Part shown: piece after piece, positions 27,010 through 37,695 of the stretch
How the letters are laid out: each line of letters opens with the position of its first letter
Numbering within the stretch: the stretch's first letter is position 1
Assembly (NCBI GenBank): GCA_026225235.1
Contig: JAMFSK010000039.1
Coordinates: 1-64,000 of the forward strand
Direction: 5' to 3'
From: Burkholderiales bacterium
GTDB lineage: Bacteria > Pseudomonadota > Gammaproteobacteria > Burkholderiales > Burkholderiaceae
DNA length: 64,000 bases
The notes under the pieces: model-generated
Databases searched by the model: none
The model's input: only the letters and a program-made list of their open reading frames with translations
Told to the model about the DNA's origin: nothing
Position numbers and translations under genes: made by a program

Positions 27010-28599
27010 ATGCGCAAATACGTGAAACACCTGGCCTTGATCACGGCCGGCCTTTTGACCGGTGTTCTGGCCACCCACCAATTCTCCGTCGCTGCCCAAC
27101 CTTCCGATAACACGCCCAGTCCCCTGCCGCTCGAACAATTGCGTTTGCTCGCCGAAGTGTTCGGCCAGATCAAGCACGATTATGTCGAACCGGTCGACGA
27201 CAAGAAGCTGCTGACCGCGGCGATCAAGGGCATGGTCTCGAGCCTAGACCCGCACTCGTCGTATCTCGACAAGAAGGATTACCAGGATCTGCAGGAACAG
27301 ACACGCGGCCGTTTCGCGGGTCTGGGCATTGAGATCGGCCAGGAAGACGGGCTGATCAAGGTGATCTCGCCGATCGAGGACACGCCCGCGTTTCGCGCCG
27401 GCATCCGTCCGGGCGATCTGATCACGCGCATCAACGACAAGCCCGTGCGCGGCATGACGCTCGACCAGTCGGTCAAGCAAATGCGCGGCGAGCCGGGCAC
27501 CAAGGTGACCCTGACGATCTACCGCAAGACGGACGAGCGGACCTTCCCGGTCACGGTCACGCGTGCGGAGATCCGGATCCAGAGCGTCAAGGCCAAGATG
27601 ATCGAGCCGGGTTACGCATGGGTGCGCATCACCAGCTTCCAGGAACGCACCGTACCGGACCTCGCAGCCAAGCTCGAAGATCTCGCGCGCCAAGACCCGC
27701 ACCTGAAGGGCATGGTGCTCGACCTGCGCAATAACGGCGGCGGCCTGCTGCAAAGCGGCGTCGGTGTCGCGGGCGCGTTCATGCCGACCGACTCGGTGGT
27801 GGTCTCGACCAATGGCCAGATCCCCGACTCGAAGCAGACCTATCGCGATACCTACTCGGACTATCGCCTGCCTTCGTTCGACGGCGATCCGCTCGCGAAT
27901 CTGCCTGCGATCTTCAAGACGATCCCGATCGTCGTGCTGACCAGCCCGTACACGGCCTCGGCATCGGAAATCGTTGCGGGCGCGCTGCAGGATGCGCATC
28001 GTGCGACGACCATGGGCAAGACGACCTTCGGCAAGGGCTCCGTGCAGACCGTGCGTCCGCTCACCGCCGATACGGCGCTGCGCCTCACGACCGCGTACTA
28101 CTACACCCCGTCGGGCCGTTCGATCCAGAACAAGGGCATCCATCCGGATATCCCGGTCGACCAGTTCGTCGATGGCGATCCGGACGATGCACTGGTGACG
28201 CGTGAAGTTGACTACACGAACCACCTCGCGAATCTCCAGGACGCCAATGAACAGGCCGAACAGGAAAAGCGCGAATCGGATCGGATGGACGCGCTGCGTG
28301 AGCTCGAAGAGAAGAACGACAAGATGACGCCGGCCGAGAAGGAAAAGCAACGCAACCGGCCGCCCGTCGAGTTCGGCAGCAAGGATGACTTCATGCTCCA
28401 GCAAGCGCTCAACCAGCTCGAAGGCAAGCCGGTGGTCCGCTCGAAGTCGCCGTTCGAACGAGTGCTCGCGGAAACGCCGAGCCCGCGTTCCGCTTCGGCA
28501 CCGGACGTGGCTTCGGCTGCCACGCCCGCTTCGGCTGCTTCGCCGAGCGCCCCTGCATCGGCACCCCTGCCGGTCTCGGCGCCGACCGGCCAACGCTGA
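27010..28599 (+). CDS. Carboxy-terminal processing protease, S41 family
   Basis: 529-residue periplasmic protease: signal or anchor at 1-29, a PDZ domain at about 100-185 (GLGIEI, RPGDLITRIN), and the S41 domain with TASASE (315-320) holding the catalytic serine and Lys342 in FGKGSVQ. The last 60 residues are Ala/Ser/Pro-rich. Such proteases trim cell-wall-associated and periplasmic proteins. A strong terminator follows. Confidence 0.94.
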   Translation: MRKYVKHLALITAGLLTGVLATHQFSVAAQPSDNTPSPLPLEQLRLLAEVFGQIKHDYVEPVDDKKLLTAAIKGMVSSLDPHSSYLDKKDYQDLQEQTRGRFAGLGIEIGQEDGLIKVISPIEDTPAFRAGIRPGDLITRINDKPVRGMTLDQSVKQMRGEPGTKVTLTIYRKTDERTFPVTVTRAEIRIQSVKAKMIEPGYAWVRITSFQERTVPDLAAKLEDLARQDPHLKGMVLDLRNNGGGLLQSGVGVAGAFMPTDSVVVSTNGQIPDSKQTYRDTYSDYRLPSFDGDPLANLPAIFKTIPIVVLTSPYTASASEIVAGALQDAHRATTMGKTTFGKGSVQTVRPLTADTALRLTTAYYYTPSGRSIQNKGIHPDIPVDQFVDGDPDDALVTREVDYTNHLANLQDANEQAEQEKRESDRMDALRELEEKNDKMTPAEKEKQRNRPPVEFGSKDDFMLQQALNQLEGKPVVRSKSPFERVLAETPSPRSASAPDVASAATPASAASPSAPASAPLPVSAPTGQR

Positions 28600-28619
28600 T
28601 TTAGGTCGTAAAATACGAA

Positions 28620-28654
28620 CGGCCGGTGCATGACGCACCGGCCGCTTTTATTTT
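28620..28654 (+). terminator. Rho-independent terminator after the S41 protease
   Basis: A 10-bp GC stem, CGGCCGGTGC (28620-28629) and GCACCGGCCG (28635-28644) with a 5-base loop, followed by CTTTTATTTT. It separates the protease from the ThiF-family gene. Confidence 0.92.
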
Positions 28655-28683
28655 CGGACCCAGCGTCACGGCGACGCGCGACG

Positions 28684-29433
28684 ATGAACGACGATCAACT
28701 CCTGCGCTATTCCCGCCATATCCTGCTCGACGAAGTCGGCATCGAGGCACAACAACGCTTTCTCGACGCGCATGCGCTGATCATCGGCGCGGGCGGGCTC
28801 GGTTCTCCGGCGGCGATGTATCTCGCCGCATCGGGTGTGGGTCATCTCACGCTCGTCGATGAAGACACGGTCGACCTGACCAATCTGCAGCGCCAGATCC
28901 TTCATACGACGCAAAGCGTCGGCCAGCGCAAGGTCGACTCCGGGCGTGAGACGCTCGTGCGTCTGAACCCGACCATCGAGCTCACGACCATTGCGCAACG
29001 TGCCGATGCCGCGCTGCTCGACACGCTCGTGCGCGAGGCGACCGTCGTGCTCGACTGCACCGATAACTTCGTGACGCGCCATGCGATCAATCGTGCCTGC
29101 GTCACACATCGTGTCCCGCTGGTCTCCGGCGCGGCGCTCCGCTTCGACGGGCAGGTTGCGACCTTCGATGCACGTTCGCCCGAATCGCCATGCTATGCAT
29201 GCATCTTCCCCCCAGACGATCATTTCGAGGAAGTCGCCTGCTCGACGATGGGCGTGCTCGCCCCGCTCGTCGGCATCATCGGCGCCATGCAGGCCGCCGA
29301 GGCGTTGAAGGTAATCGGAGAATTCGGCCAGCCGCTCGTCGGGCGCCTGCTGATGCTCGATGCGCTCAGCATGCAGTGGGACAGCTTCAAGGCGCCGCGT
29401 CAGGCGGGCTGCCCCGTGTGCGGAGCAGCCTGA
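28684..29433 (+). CDS. ThiF/MoeB family adenylyltransferase
   Basis: 249-residue E1-like enzyme that adenylates the C-terminus of MoaD- or ThiS-type sulfur carriers. Nucleotide loop GAGGLGSPAAMYLA, NLQRQILHT, the active-site segment ACSTMGVLAPLVG, and two zinc CxxC pairs (CYAC and CPVC). The start MNDDQLLRYSRH at 28684 is the family start and lies after the terminator. Whether it serves molybdopterin (MoeB) or thiamine (ThiF) cannot be told. Confidence 0.93.
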   Translation: MNDDQLLRYSRHILLDEVGIEAQQRFLDAHALIIGAGGLGSPAAMYLAASGVGHLTLVDEDTVDLTNLQRQILHTTQSVGQRKVDSGRETLVRLNPTIELTTIAQRADAALLDTLVREATVVLDCTDNFVTRHAINRACVTHRVPLVSGAALRFDGQVATFDARSPESPCYACIFPPDDHFEEVACSTMGVLAPLVGIIGAMQAAEALKVIGEFGQPLVGRLLMLDALSMQWDSFKAPRQAGCPVCGAA

Positions 29434-29451
29434 GTCTGAGCCTGAGCTCGC

Positions 29452-31200
29452 TCAGCAGCGCGCGAGGCGCTTGAGCGCAGCGGCCTGCTCGGCCGGTTCG
29501 AACGCCGCGAGCACGTCTTGCACATGGCGCTCGACGGTCGGGATATGGGCGCGCAACACTTCCTGCTTGACCTCGAGCACCTGGCTCGGATGCATCGAGA
29601 ACTCGGTCAGTCCCATACCCAATAGCAGACGTGTGACGGTCGGGTCACCCGCCATTTCTCCGCAGACTGCCACCGGTACGCCAGCCTTCTTGGCCTCGCG
29701 CAGGGTGAACGCAATCAGATGCAGCACAGCTGGATGGAGCGGATCGTAGAGGTGAGCGACCGCGTTATCCGCGCGGTCGATCGCGAGCGTGTACTGGATC
29801 AGGTCGTTGGTGCCGATCGACAAGAAGTCGAGCCGGTTCAGGAACATCGGCAACGCAATCGCCGCCGCCGGAATCTCGATCATCGCGCCGACCTTGATAT
29901 TGCGGTCGTACGCCTGCCCGGCCAGGTCGCACTGACGCTTCGCTTCGGCAATGAGGTCGAGCGTCTGGTCGATCTCGCGCGCATGCGCAAGCATCGGGAT
30001 CAGGATGCGGATCGGACCCAACGCCGACGCACGCAAAATCGCGCGTAACTGCGTCAGGAACATTTGCGGTTCCGACAGGCTGTACCGAATCGCACGCAGA
30101 CCCAGCGCCGGGTTCGGCGCCACTTCATATCCATGGCCTTCGTCACGATGATCGAGCGGCTTGTCGGCGCCCACATCGATGGTGCGGATCGTCACCGGAT
30201 GGCCGCGCATGCCTTCGATCGCACGCCGGTAGGCATCGAACTGCTGCTCTTCATCGGGCGAATGATTGCCCTTGTTCATGAAGAGGAATTCAGTGCGGAA
30301 CAAGCCGACGCCGACGGCACCTGCCGCGAGCGCGATGGCCGCATCTTCAGGCAATTCGATGTTCGCGCACAGATGGATTTCGGTGCCGTCGACCGTCTGC
30401 GCGGGCGCGAACTTCAGGCGCTGCAGCTTGCGCTGCTCGAGTGCCTTTTCGCTTTGCCGGTAGGTGTATTCCTCGAGGATGATCGGTGCGGGATCGACGA
30501 TCACGATGCCCTGGTCGCCGTCGACGATGATCATGTCGTGCTGACGGATCAGCGCACTCGCCTGCTGCACACCGACCGCAGCCGGAATGCCGAGACTGCG
30601 CGCGACGATCGCCGTATGCGAGGTACGGCCACCGAGGTCAGTCACGAAGGCGCGGAAGGTCTGCTTCTTGAACTGGAGCATGTCAGCGGGCGCGATGTCA
30701 TGCGCCACGACGATCATGTCTTCAGGGGCTTCGCCATCCAGGCCCTCGGCCGGGACAAACGACCCTTTGAGCGCCTTGAGCACCCGCTCGACGACTTGCT
30801 CGATATCCGCTTTGCGTTCGCGCAAATAGGCATCTTCGACGTCGTCGAAAATCCGGCTCAGCAACTGGAGTTGTTCTGTCAGCGCCCACTCCGCGTTATA
30901 GCGGCGCGTGCGGATCAACTCGACCGTCGCTTCCGCGAGCATCGCGTCGCGCAGGATCAGAGTATGGACGTTGAGGAAGGCGCCCATTTCGCCGGGCGCA
31001 TCGGCCGGCAACTCGGTACGCAGAGTATCGAGCTCGTGCTGGACGGCGTTCTGTGCGGCGCCGAAACGCTGCACCTCTGTTTCGATCTGATGGGTTTCGA
31101 CGAGGTAATGGTCGACGTCGAGTGCGGCCGGCGCGATCAGGTAGGCCCGACCGATGGCAATGCCTCGAGAAACCGGAATTCCGTGAAGCGTGAACGACAC
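29452..31200 (-). CDS. ptsI: Phosphoenolpyruvate-protein phosphotransferase (enzyme I)
   Basis: 582-residue enzyme I that phosphorylates HPr at the expense of PEP. The phospho-histidine lies in GGRTSHTAIVARSLG, PEP-binding loops in VDVGADKPLDH-type and SIGTNDLIQYTLAIDR, and the active cysteine in AVCGEMAGDP. It starts with a GTG at 31200 just after GGAGG; the longer frame to 31317 is not family-like. With HPr and an EIIA upstream but no permease, it looks like a regulatory PTS. A second enzyme I is fused in the nag operon. Confidence 0.94.
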   Translation of the reverse strand: MSFTLHGIPVSRGIAIGRAYLIAPAALDVDHYLVETHQIETEVQRFGAAQNAVQHELDTLRTELPADAPGEMGAFLNVHTLILRDAMLAEATVELIRTRRYNAEWALTEQLQLLSRIFDDVEDAYLRERKADIEQVVERVLKALKGSFVPAEGLDGEAPEDMIVVAHDIAPADMLQFKKQTFRAFVTDLGGRTSHTAIVARSLGIPAAVGVQQASALIRQHDMIIVDGDQGIVIVDPAPIILEEYTYRQSEKALEQRKLQRLKFAPAQTVDGTEIHLCANIELPEDAAIALAAGAVGVGLFRTEFLFMNKGNHSPDEEQQFDAYRRAIEGMRGHPVTIRTIDVGADKPLDHRDEGHGYEVAPNPALGLRAIRYSLSEPQMFLTQLRAILRASALGPIRILIPMLAHAREIDQTLDLIAEAKRQCDLAGQAYDRNIKVGAMIEIPAAAIALPMFLNRLDFLSIGTNDLIQYTLAIDRADNAVAHLYDPLHPAVLHLIAFTLREAKKAGVPVAVCGEMAGDPTVTRLLLGMGLTEFSMHPSQVLEVKQEVLRAHIPTVERHVQDVLAAFEPAEQAAALKRLARC

Positions 31201-31432
31201 GCGCGCCTCCTTGATAGGTTGTTTTAGGGCGCCAGCGGTTTGGAACGGCGCGGGCCTCACGCGATCATCGCGCTTGGCCGCATCGCCGCATTCGTCTCTC
31301 CTCGCTACGCAAGCCAAGGATAGACCGTTCGATGCATTATAAGGTTCGCCAGAGGCGACTCACAGCGTAGGACGACCCCGTCCGGGCCTTACAGGAGGCT
31401 GCTGCGGCCGCTCGACAATGGCTTACGCCGGC

Positions 31433-31702
31433 TTACTGTCCTTCGCCGAACTTGTCGGCGATCAGGGCAAGCAGGCCTTCCATGGCCTCGGCTTCGTCGG
31501 GACCCTCGGTCTCGATCTGCACCTTCGCGCCGATGCCGGCGGCAAGCATCATGACGCCCATGATGCTCTTTGCGTTGATGCGCCGTCCGTTGCGTGTCAT
31601 CCAGACTTCCGACCGATATCGGGCGGCCAGTTGTGTCAGCTTGGCCGAAGCCCGTGCGTGCAAACCCAGTTTATTAACAATCGTCGTTTCTTGTTGCAGC
31701 AT
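31433..31702 (-). CDS. ptsH: HPr phosphocarrier protein
   Basis: 89 residues with the phosphorylation site His15 in GLHARA and Ser46 in AKSIMGVM, the conserved regulatory serine position. It transfers phosphate from enzyme I to EIIA encoded just upstream. It overlaps the end of the EIIA gene by 29 bases. Confidence 0.96.
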   Translation of the reverse strand: MLQQETTIVNKLGLHARASAKLTQLAARYRSEVWMTRNGRRINAKSIMGVMMLAAGIGAKVQIETEGPDEAEAMEGLLALIADKFGEGQ

Positions 31703-32144
31703 GGTGCTCGGGTTCTGGGAGGCAGGGAGTGAAGAGAGACGCCAGCGAGGGCGGGGGGGAAGGCGAGACGCTCTGGATGCCCTTCGCGCCGCCGGCCAAA
31801 GCCTTGTCGACGAGCGTGTCGAGCGGGATCGAACGATAGCAGACCGCGCGCACGAGCATCGGCAGGTTCACGCCCGACAGCACGCGCACTTGGGGCAGCG
31901 AGGTCAGCCGCGCGGCGATATTGGCCGGCGTTGCTCCGTAGAGGTCGGTGAGCACGAGCACACCGTTTTCCTCACGCAAACGCTCGACCTCGGCATTGGC
32001 CTGGCCGAGCACTTGCACCGGGTCGTCATTAGGCGCGATGTCCAGCACGCCGATGCGTGCCGGCAAGCCACCGTAGATATGAGCGATACAGTCCCGCAGC
32101 GCGCTTGCGAACGGTGTATGCGCAATGATCAATATGCCAGCCAT
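31674..32144 (-). CDS. Mannose-type PTS EIIA component
   Basis: 156 residues of the EIIA-Man (ManX) fold with phospho-His9 in IIAHTPFA and VLTDLYGATPANIA. There is no EIIB or EIIC gene nearby, so it is an orphan EIIA and probably regulatory, as is usual for this betaproteobacterial cluster. The start MAGILIIAH at 32144 is chosen. The C-terminal 25 residues are a low-complexity tail read through the start of ptsH. Confidence 0.9.
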   Translation of the reverse strand: MAGILIIAHTPFASALRDCIAHIYGGLPARIGVLDIAPNDDPVQVLGQANAEVERLREENGVLVLTDLYGATPANIAARLTSLPQVRVLSGVNLPMLVRAVCYRSIPLDTLVDKALAGGAKGIQSVSPSPPPSLASLFTPCLPEPEHHAATRNDDC

Positions 32145-32265
32145 GTTTGCTCGAAAATCCGGACACTGTCCCGTTGGGCACGATTGTACTCGCGACTTCT
32201 CACCCGTCGCAGATGTGAGACGCACCGGGCGAGAAGCCAACAGGCCCTTGATTTCACCCGAAAAA

Positions 32266-33222
32266 TCAGTTCGCGGCGGCTTCCAGTGCATCGATGAACA
32301 TAGCGGCCACGTCGAAACCGGTCTGATCCATGATTTCGCGGAAGCAGGTCGGGCTCGTCACATTGATTTCGGTCAGCCATGCCCCGATCGAGTCAAGGCC
32401 CACCAGCAACAGCCCGCGCTCGGCCAGAACCGGCGCCACCGTGTCGGCGATCTCGATATCACGCGCCGACAGCGGCTTCGCAACGCCCAGGCCACCGGCC
32501 GCGAGATTGCCGCGTACCTCGGTGCCTTGCGGAATCCGCGCGAGCGAGAACGGCACGGCCTTGCCACCGATCAGCAAGATGCGTTTGTCGCCTTCGACGA
32601 TCTCGGGAATGAAGCGCTGCGCCATGATCGTCCGCGCGCCGTTGTCCGAGAGCGTCTCGATAATCGAGCCGAGATTCATCGCGTCATCCTTGACGCGGAA
32701 AATACCCATGCCGCCCATGCCGTCGAGCGGCTTGAGAATCACATCGTGATGTTCGGCATGAAACGCGCGCAGGCGGCCCGCATCACGCGTGACCAATGTC
32801 GGCGCGACGAATTGCGGAAACTCGCCGATCGCGAGCTTCTCGGAATGATCCCGAATCGCGCGCGGCCGGTTGAACACCTTCGCACCAGCACGTTCGGCCA
32901 TCTCGAGCAACCAGGTCGAGGTCACGTATTCCATGTCGAACGGCGGGTCCTTGCGCATCAGCACCGCGTCGAAATCCGTGAGCGGACCGATTCGGGCCGC
33001 GTCGGCGCGGAACCAGACCTGGGGTTCGTGGTTGCGATGATCGCCCGTCAGCGTGATCTGGCGCGTGCGCGCTTCGACGACGCCACTGGCGAGCGCGAGT
33101 TCGAACGGCTCACACGCGTGGATCTCATGGCCGCGGCGCGCTGCCTCGGCCATCATCGCGTAGGTGCTGTCCTTGTAGATCTTGAAGTGATCAAGCGGGT
33201 CGGCAATAAAAAGAATCTTCAT
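32266..33222 (-). CDS. gshB: Glutathione synthetase
   Basis: 318-residue ATP-grasp enzyme that adds glycine to gamma-glutamylcysteine. Substrate region MRKDPPFDMEY, ATP loop KPLDGMGGMGIFR, and the C-terminal NVTSPTCFREI are present. The start overlaps the gshA stop (ATGA), so both are co-translated. Confidence 0.97.
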   Translation of the reverse strand: MKILFIADPLDHFKIYKDSTYAMMAEAARRGHEIHACEPFELALASGVVEARTRQITLTGDHRNHEPQVWFRADAARIGPLTDFDAVLMRKDPPFDMEYVTSTWLLEMAERAGAKVFNRPRAIRDHSEKLAIGEFPQFVAPTLVTRDAGRLRAFHAEHHDVILKPLDGMGGMGIFRVKDDAMNLGSIIETLSDNGARTIMAQRFIPEIVEGDKRILLIGGKAVPFSLARIPQGTEVRGNLAAGGLGVAKPLSARDIEIADTVAPVLAERGLLLVGLDSIGAWLTEINVTSPTCFREIMDQTGFDVAAMFIDALEAAAN

Positions 33223-34517
33223 ACCTGGATAGCTTCCGGGTCCGTCTTCTCAAGTTCGATCGAAGCCGCGAGCAGGGCCAGTCGCGCGACCACACCGTAA
33301 AGATAAAAGCGGTTCGGCGGCGCCGCGCCCGCTTTCGCATGAATGTCGGGCAGTGCCGAATGTTCGAACGGCAGGGGTACGAACTTCATGCCCGGCGCAT
33401 TGAGGTTGTCTTCGCTCGAACGGCTGCCGTGCACCCGGTAGAAACCGCCTACGACATAGCGATCGATCATGTAGACCACCGGTTCGGCCACCGCATCGTC
33501 GACGCGCTCAAAGGTCTGTACGCCTTCCTGCACGATCAGGTCGCGGATCTCGACACCATCCTTGCCGACCGCCATCTTGCTGCGTTCACGCCGGTTGAGA
33601 CCCGCCACTTCGGACGCGTCGCGCACCGTCGTTACCCCCATCCCGTAAGTCCCGGAGTCGGACTTGATCACCACATAGGGCGCGTCCTGGATGCCGTACT
33701 CACGGTATTTGCGGGCGATCTTCTTGAGCAGCGCGTCGATCGAGTCTGCAAGCGCCTCTTCACCGGTGCGTGCTTCGAAGTCGACACCACGCACGCTCGC
33801 GTGATACGGGTTGAGCATCCACGGGTCGATGTCGAGCATCTTCGAAAAGCGCTTGGCGACGTCGTCGTAGTAGTTGAAGTGGTTCGACTTGCGGCGTGTG
33901 CTCCAGCCCGCATGCAACGGCGGCAGCAGGAATTGCTCATGGAGCGATTCGAGCACCGGGGGCGTGCCGATCGACAAATCGTTGTTGAGCAGGATCGAAC
34001 AAGGGTCGAAGTTCTTCAGGCCGAGACGGCGATGCGAACGTTCGAGCGGCTCGATCACGATCTTCTGGCCATCCGCGGCAGTCAGCGACAGCGGTTCGCG
34101 CAGGTCTTCGTCAAGCGCGCCAAAGCGGACATGCAAACCCGCCTGCCGCATGATCACGGAAAGCCGCGCCATGTTCTCGAGATAGGACGCGTGGCGCCCC
34201 GCTCCCGCATGGCGCTCGGGAATCACGAGCAGATTCTTCGCATCCGGACAGATTTTCTCGATCGCGGCCATGGCGGCCTGCACGGCAAGCGGCATGACCT
34301 CGGGCGACAGATGATTGAACCCCGAGGGGAACAAATTGGTATCTATCGGCGCGAGCTTGAACCCCGCGTTACGCAAATCGACCGAGCAATAGAACGGCGG
34401 CGTGTGCTCCTGCCATTCAAGACGGAGCCAGCGTTCGATTGCCGGGGTGGCGTCGAGGACCTTCTGCTCGAGTTCGAGCAAGGGTCCGTCGAGCGCCGTG
34501 ACGAGATGCGGAACCAT
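33219..34517 (-). CDS. gshA: Glutamate-cysteine ligase
   Basis: 432-residue enzyme for the first step of glutathione synthesis, of the short type described from Acidithiobacillus and common in betaproteobacteria rather than the E. coli type. Visible segments include NLFPSGFNHLSPE, SDSGTYGMGVTTV and DLIVQEGVQTFE. The next gene, gshB, overlaps by 4 bases. Confidence 0.93.
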   Translation of the reverse strand: MVPHLVTALDGPLLELEQKVLDATPAIERWLRLEWQEHTPPFYCSVDLRNAGFKLAPIDTNLFPSGFNHLSPEVMPLAVQAAMAAIEKICPDAKNLLVIPERHAGAGRHASYLENMARLSVIMRQAGLHVRFGALDEDLREPLSLTAADGQKIVIEPLERSHRRLGLKNFDPCSILLNNDLSIGTPPVLESLHEQFLLPPLHAGWSTRRKSNHFNYYDDVAKRFSKMLDIDPWMLNPYHASVRGVDFEARTGEEALADSIDALLKKIARKYREYGIQDAPYVVIKSDSGTYGMGVTTVRDASEVAGLNRRERSKMAVGKDGVEIRDLIVQEGVQTFERVDDAVAEPVVYMIDRYVVGGFYRVHGSRSSEDNLNAPGMKFVPLPFEHSALPDIHAKAGAAPPNRFYLYGVVARLALLAASIELEKTDPEAIQV

Positions 34518-34830
34518 GGAAGTCTCGAATGCGGGGGAACGACGATTGTAGGGTATCTCTGTCGTTCATCTGGGGATGACCGCTGAATTTGCAAGTTATT
34601 TGCGCGTCGGCCCTGCGAAATGGCGCGTCGACGCGGCAAAACGCGCGTTCGGGTCGCCCAAACGCATCGCCGCCAAAACGCAAAATGGCCCGCCGAAGCC
34701 GGCGGGCCATGGGTCAGGCATTGGGTCAGACATTCCGTCAGGGACACCCGGGAAGAAAGCGGGTCCGCCCGCAGGCGGACCCCAACTACCGCGTTGCTAC
34801 CCGAAGAAGAATGTCTGACTAATCAAAATT
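34518..34830. other. Spacer between amtB and gshA with stacked hairpins
   Basis: No gene seen. ATGGCCCGCCG (34685-34695)/CGGCGGGCCAT (34700-34710) is an 11-bp hairpin followed on the minus strand by TTTTG. GGGTCCGCC (34761-34769)/GGCGGACCC (34774-34782) is a further hairpin without a T tract. The region upstream of gshA (34518-34620) must hold its promoter, not identified. Confidence 0.6.
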
Positions 34831-34850
34831 GAACCGGCGCGAGCCGGTTC
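34825..34850 (-). terminator. Terminator of amtB
   Basis: GAACCGGC (34831-34838) and GCCGGTTC (34843-34850) form an 8-bp stem with a 4-base loop, followed on the minus strand by AATTTTGATT. It lies 8 bases past the amtB stop codon. Two more hairpins follow downstream. Confidence 0.82.
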
Positions 34851-34858
34851 GTTTGACC

Positions 34859-36349
34859 TTATTCGACGTGTTCGCCGTGAAGCGAGACGTCCAGGCCTTC
34901 GCGTTCTTCTTCTTCCGTCACGCGCAGACCCATCACCACATCGATGATCTTCAGCAGGACAAAGGTCACCACGCCGCTGTAGACCAGCGTCGTCAGCACA
35001 CCCTTCGCTTGCAGGATCACGCTGCCATCGGCACCGCCGATGTCCTTGACTGCAAACACGCCAGTCAGCAGGGCGCCGATGATACCGCCGATGCCGTGCA
35101 CGCCGAACGCGTCGAGCGAGTCGTCATAGCCCATCTTCGACTTGAGCCACGAAGCCGACCAGAAGCAGACCACACCCGCCACCACACCAATCACGAGTGC
35201 GCCGATCACGCCGACGAAACCCGAAGCCGGCGTCACGGCAACCAGACCTGCGACTGCACCCGAAGCGATACCGAGCACCGAAGGCTTGCCCTTGAAGATC
35301 CACTCAGCAAACATCCAGCCCAGTGCGGCGGCTGCCGTTGCGACTTGCGTCGTCATCATCGCGAAGCCAGCACGGCCATCTGCTGCGACTGCCGAACCTG
35401 CGTTGAAACCAAACCAGCCCACCCACAACATCGCAGCACCGACCAGGGTCAGCACGAGGTTGTGCGGTGCCATCACTTCACGGCCATAACCGACACGCTT
35501 GCCGAGCACCAGGCAGCAGACCAGGCCGGCAACACCGGCGTTGATGTGCACCACGGTACCGCCCGCGAAGTCGAGGATGCCTGCGGCGGCCAGCCAGCCG
35601 GTCGGTTCCCAGACCATGTGCGCGATCGGCGAGTAGACGATGATCGACCACAGCGTCATGAATACCAGCATCGACGAGAACTTCATGCGGTCAGCAAACG
35701 CACCGGTGATCAGCGCCGGCGTGATGATCGCGAAGGTCATCTGGTAGACCATGTAGACCGTTTCCGGGATCGTCGGAGCAAGGTGACTCACGGTAAGCGT
35801 GGTCGCCTTGTCACCCTTGATGTAGTTCATCCCGGCGAGGAAGACCCGCGAGAAGCCACCGATGAACGAGCCGCCCGGCGTGAACGCGATGCTGTAGCCG
35901 ATCACGATCCAGACGATCGTGACGACACAGGTGATCGCGAAACTTTGCATCAGCGTCGCCAGCACGTTCTTCTTGCGGACCATGCCGCCGTAGAACAGTG
36001 CGAGGCCCGGGATCGTCATGAACAGCACGAGCGCGGTGGAGGTCAGCATCCAGGCGGTGTCGCCCGAGTTGATCTTCGACGAGTCGACCGAGAACGGTGC
36101 GGTCGGCGCGGCCGGAGCCGCGTCAGAAGCACCCGAGGCCGGCGCAGCAGCAGCGGCGCTGGCATCCGAACCGGCAGCAGCAGCCGGAGCCGGCGCACTG
36201 GCGTCGGCCGCCGGTGCGCTGGCGGCCGGAGCGCTAGCCGCGTCTGCGGAGGCCGCAGCCGGGGCCGAGGCGTCGTCGGCGAGCGCCGACGTGACGCCGG
36301 CTCCCAGCAGCGAGCCCGCCATGAAGAGGGTTAATAGAAATTTGCGCAT
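34859..36349 (-). CDS. amtB: Ammonium transporter
   Basis: 496-residue Amt/MEP channel: signal peptide at 1-25, an Ala/Ser/Asp low-complexity stretch at about 26-86, then eleven helices. The core motifs are GLALFYGGMVRKKN, FAGGTVVHINAG with one conserved pore histidine, and DAFGVHGIGGIIGALLTG with the other. It is co-transcribed with the PII gene 19 bases upstream, which would gate it. The long Ala-rich N-terminus is unusual against E. coli AmtB but common in Burkholderia relatives. Confidence 0.96.
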   Translation of the reverse strand: MRKFLLTLFMAGSLLGAGVTSALADDASAPAAASADAASAPAASAPAADASAPAPAAAAGSDASAAAAAPASGASDAAPAAPTAPFSVDSSKINSGDTAWMLTSTALVLFMTIPGLALFYGGMVRKKNVLATLMQSFAITCVVTIVWIVIGYSIAFTPGGSFIGGFSRVFLAGMNYIKGDKATTLTVSHLAPTIPETVYMVYQMTFAIITPALITGAFADRMKFSSMLVFMTLWSIIVYSPIAHMVWEPTGWLAAAGILDFAGGTVVHINAGVAGLVCCLVLGKRVGYGREVMAPHNLVLTLVGAAMLWVGWFGFNAGSAVAADGRAGFAMMTTQVATAAAALGWMFAEWIFKGKPSVLGIASGAVAGLVAVTPASGFVGVIGALVIGVVAGVVCFWSASWLKSKMGYDDSLDAFGVHGIGGIIGALLTGVFAVKDIGGADGSVILQAKGVLTTLVYSGVVTFVLLKIIDVVMGLRVTEEEEREGLDVSLHGEHVE

Positions 36350-36368
36350 GGTCGGTATCCCCTGGTTC

Positions 36369-37236
<868 letters not shown>

Positions 37237-37488
37237 ATGAAACCCAACGAAGCTTTCCAGGACATTCAGAACAAGCTCGGCGAGATGTTCCGTAACTCGC
37301 CGGCCAAAGACGTGGAACGCAACGTCAAGGCGATGCTGACGCAAGGCTTTGCGCGACTCGACCTCGTCACGCGCGAGGAATTCGACGTTCAGGCGCAGGT
37401 GCTTGCGCGCACGCGCACCCGCCTCGAAGAACTCGAACGGCGCGTCGCGATCCTCGAACAGCGCGTCTCGGCGCCCGAGGCGCCCTGA
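37237..37488 (+). CDS. ubiK: Ubiquinone biosynthesis accessory factor UbiK
   Basis: 83-residue protein of the YqiC/UbiK (BMFP) family with an amphipathic N-terminal helix and a C-terminal coiled coil (LEELERRVAILEQRV). The motif NPSK-like region reads FRNSPAKDVERNVKAMLTQG, and DLVTREEFD precedes the coiled coil. UbiK supports aerobic ubiquinone synthesis as a lipid-binding scaffold. The start is set by AAGGAG 6 bases before the ATG at 37237. Confidence 0.92.
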   Translation: MKPNEAFQDIQNKLGEMFRNSPAKDVERNVKAMLTQGFARLDLVTREEFDVQAQVLARTRTRLEELERRVAILEQRVSAPEAP

Positions 37489-37695
37489 GGTGTCTTGATG
37501 GGGGGGCCCTGACGAGCTGCCCTGATCTCCGCCACCTGCCCGGCGTCCCCTCGACTGCTCGTCGCTGGCAGTCGGGTTGCTCGCCAGACATCCCGGCTCA
37601 GGGGTCGGGCGTTGTGCCCTGCACTTCGCTCTAGGTCCCGCCTCCCCGAACGCCCGCTCGGCCTCCGCTTCACCCAACTCACATTCCACAGCTCT

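Noticed and set aside
34685..34782. Small RNA gene in the amtB-gshA spacer
   Set aside because: The stacked hairpins are adequately explained as tandem terminators of amtB; no promoter is visible within.
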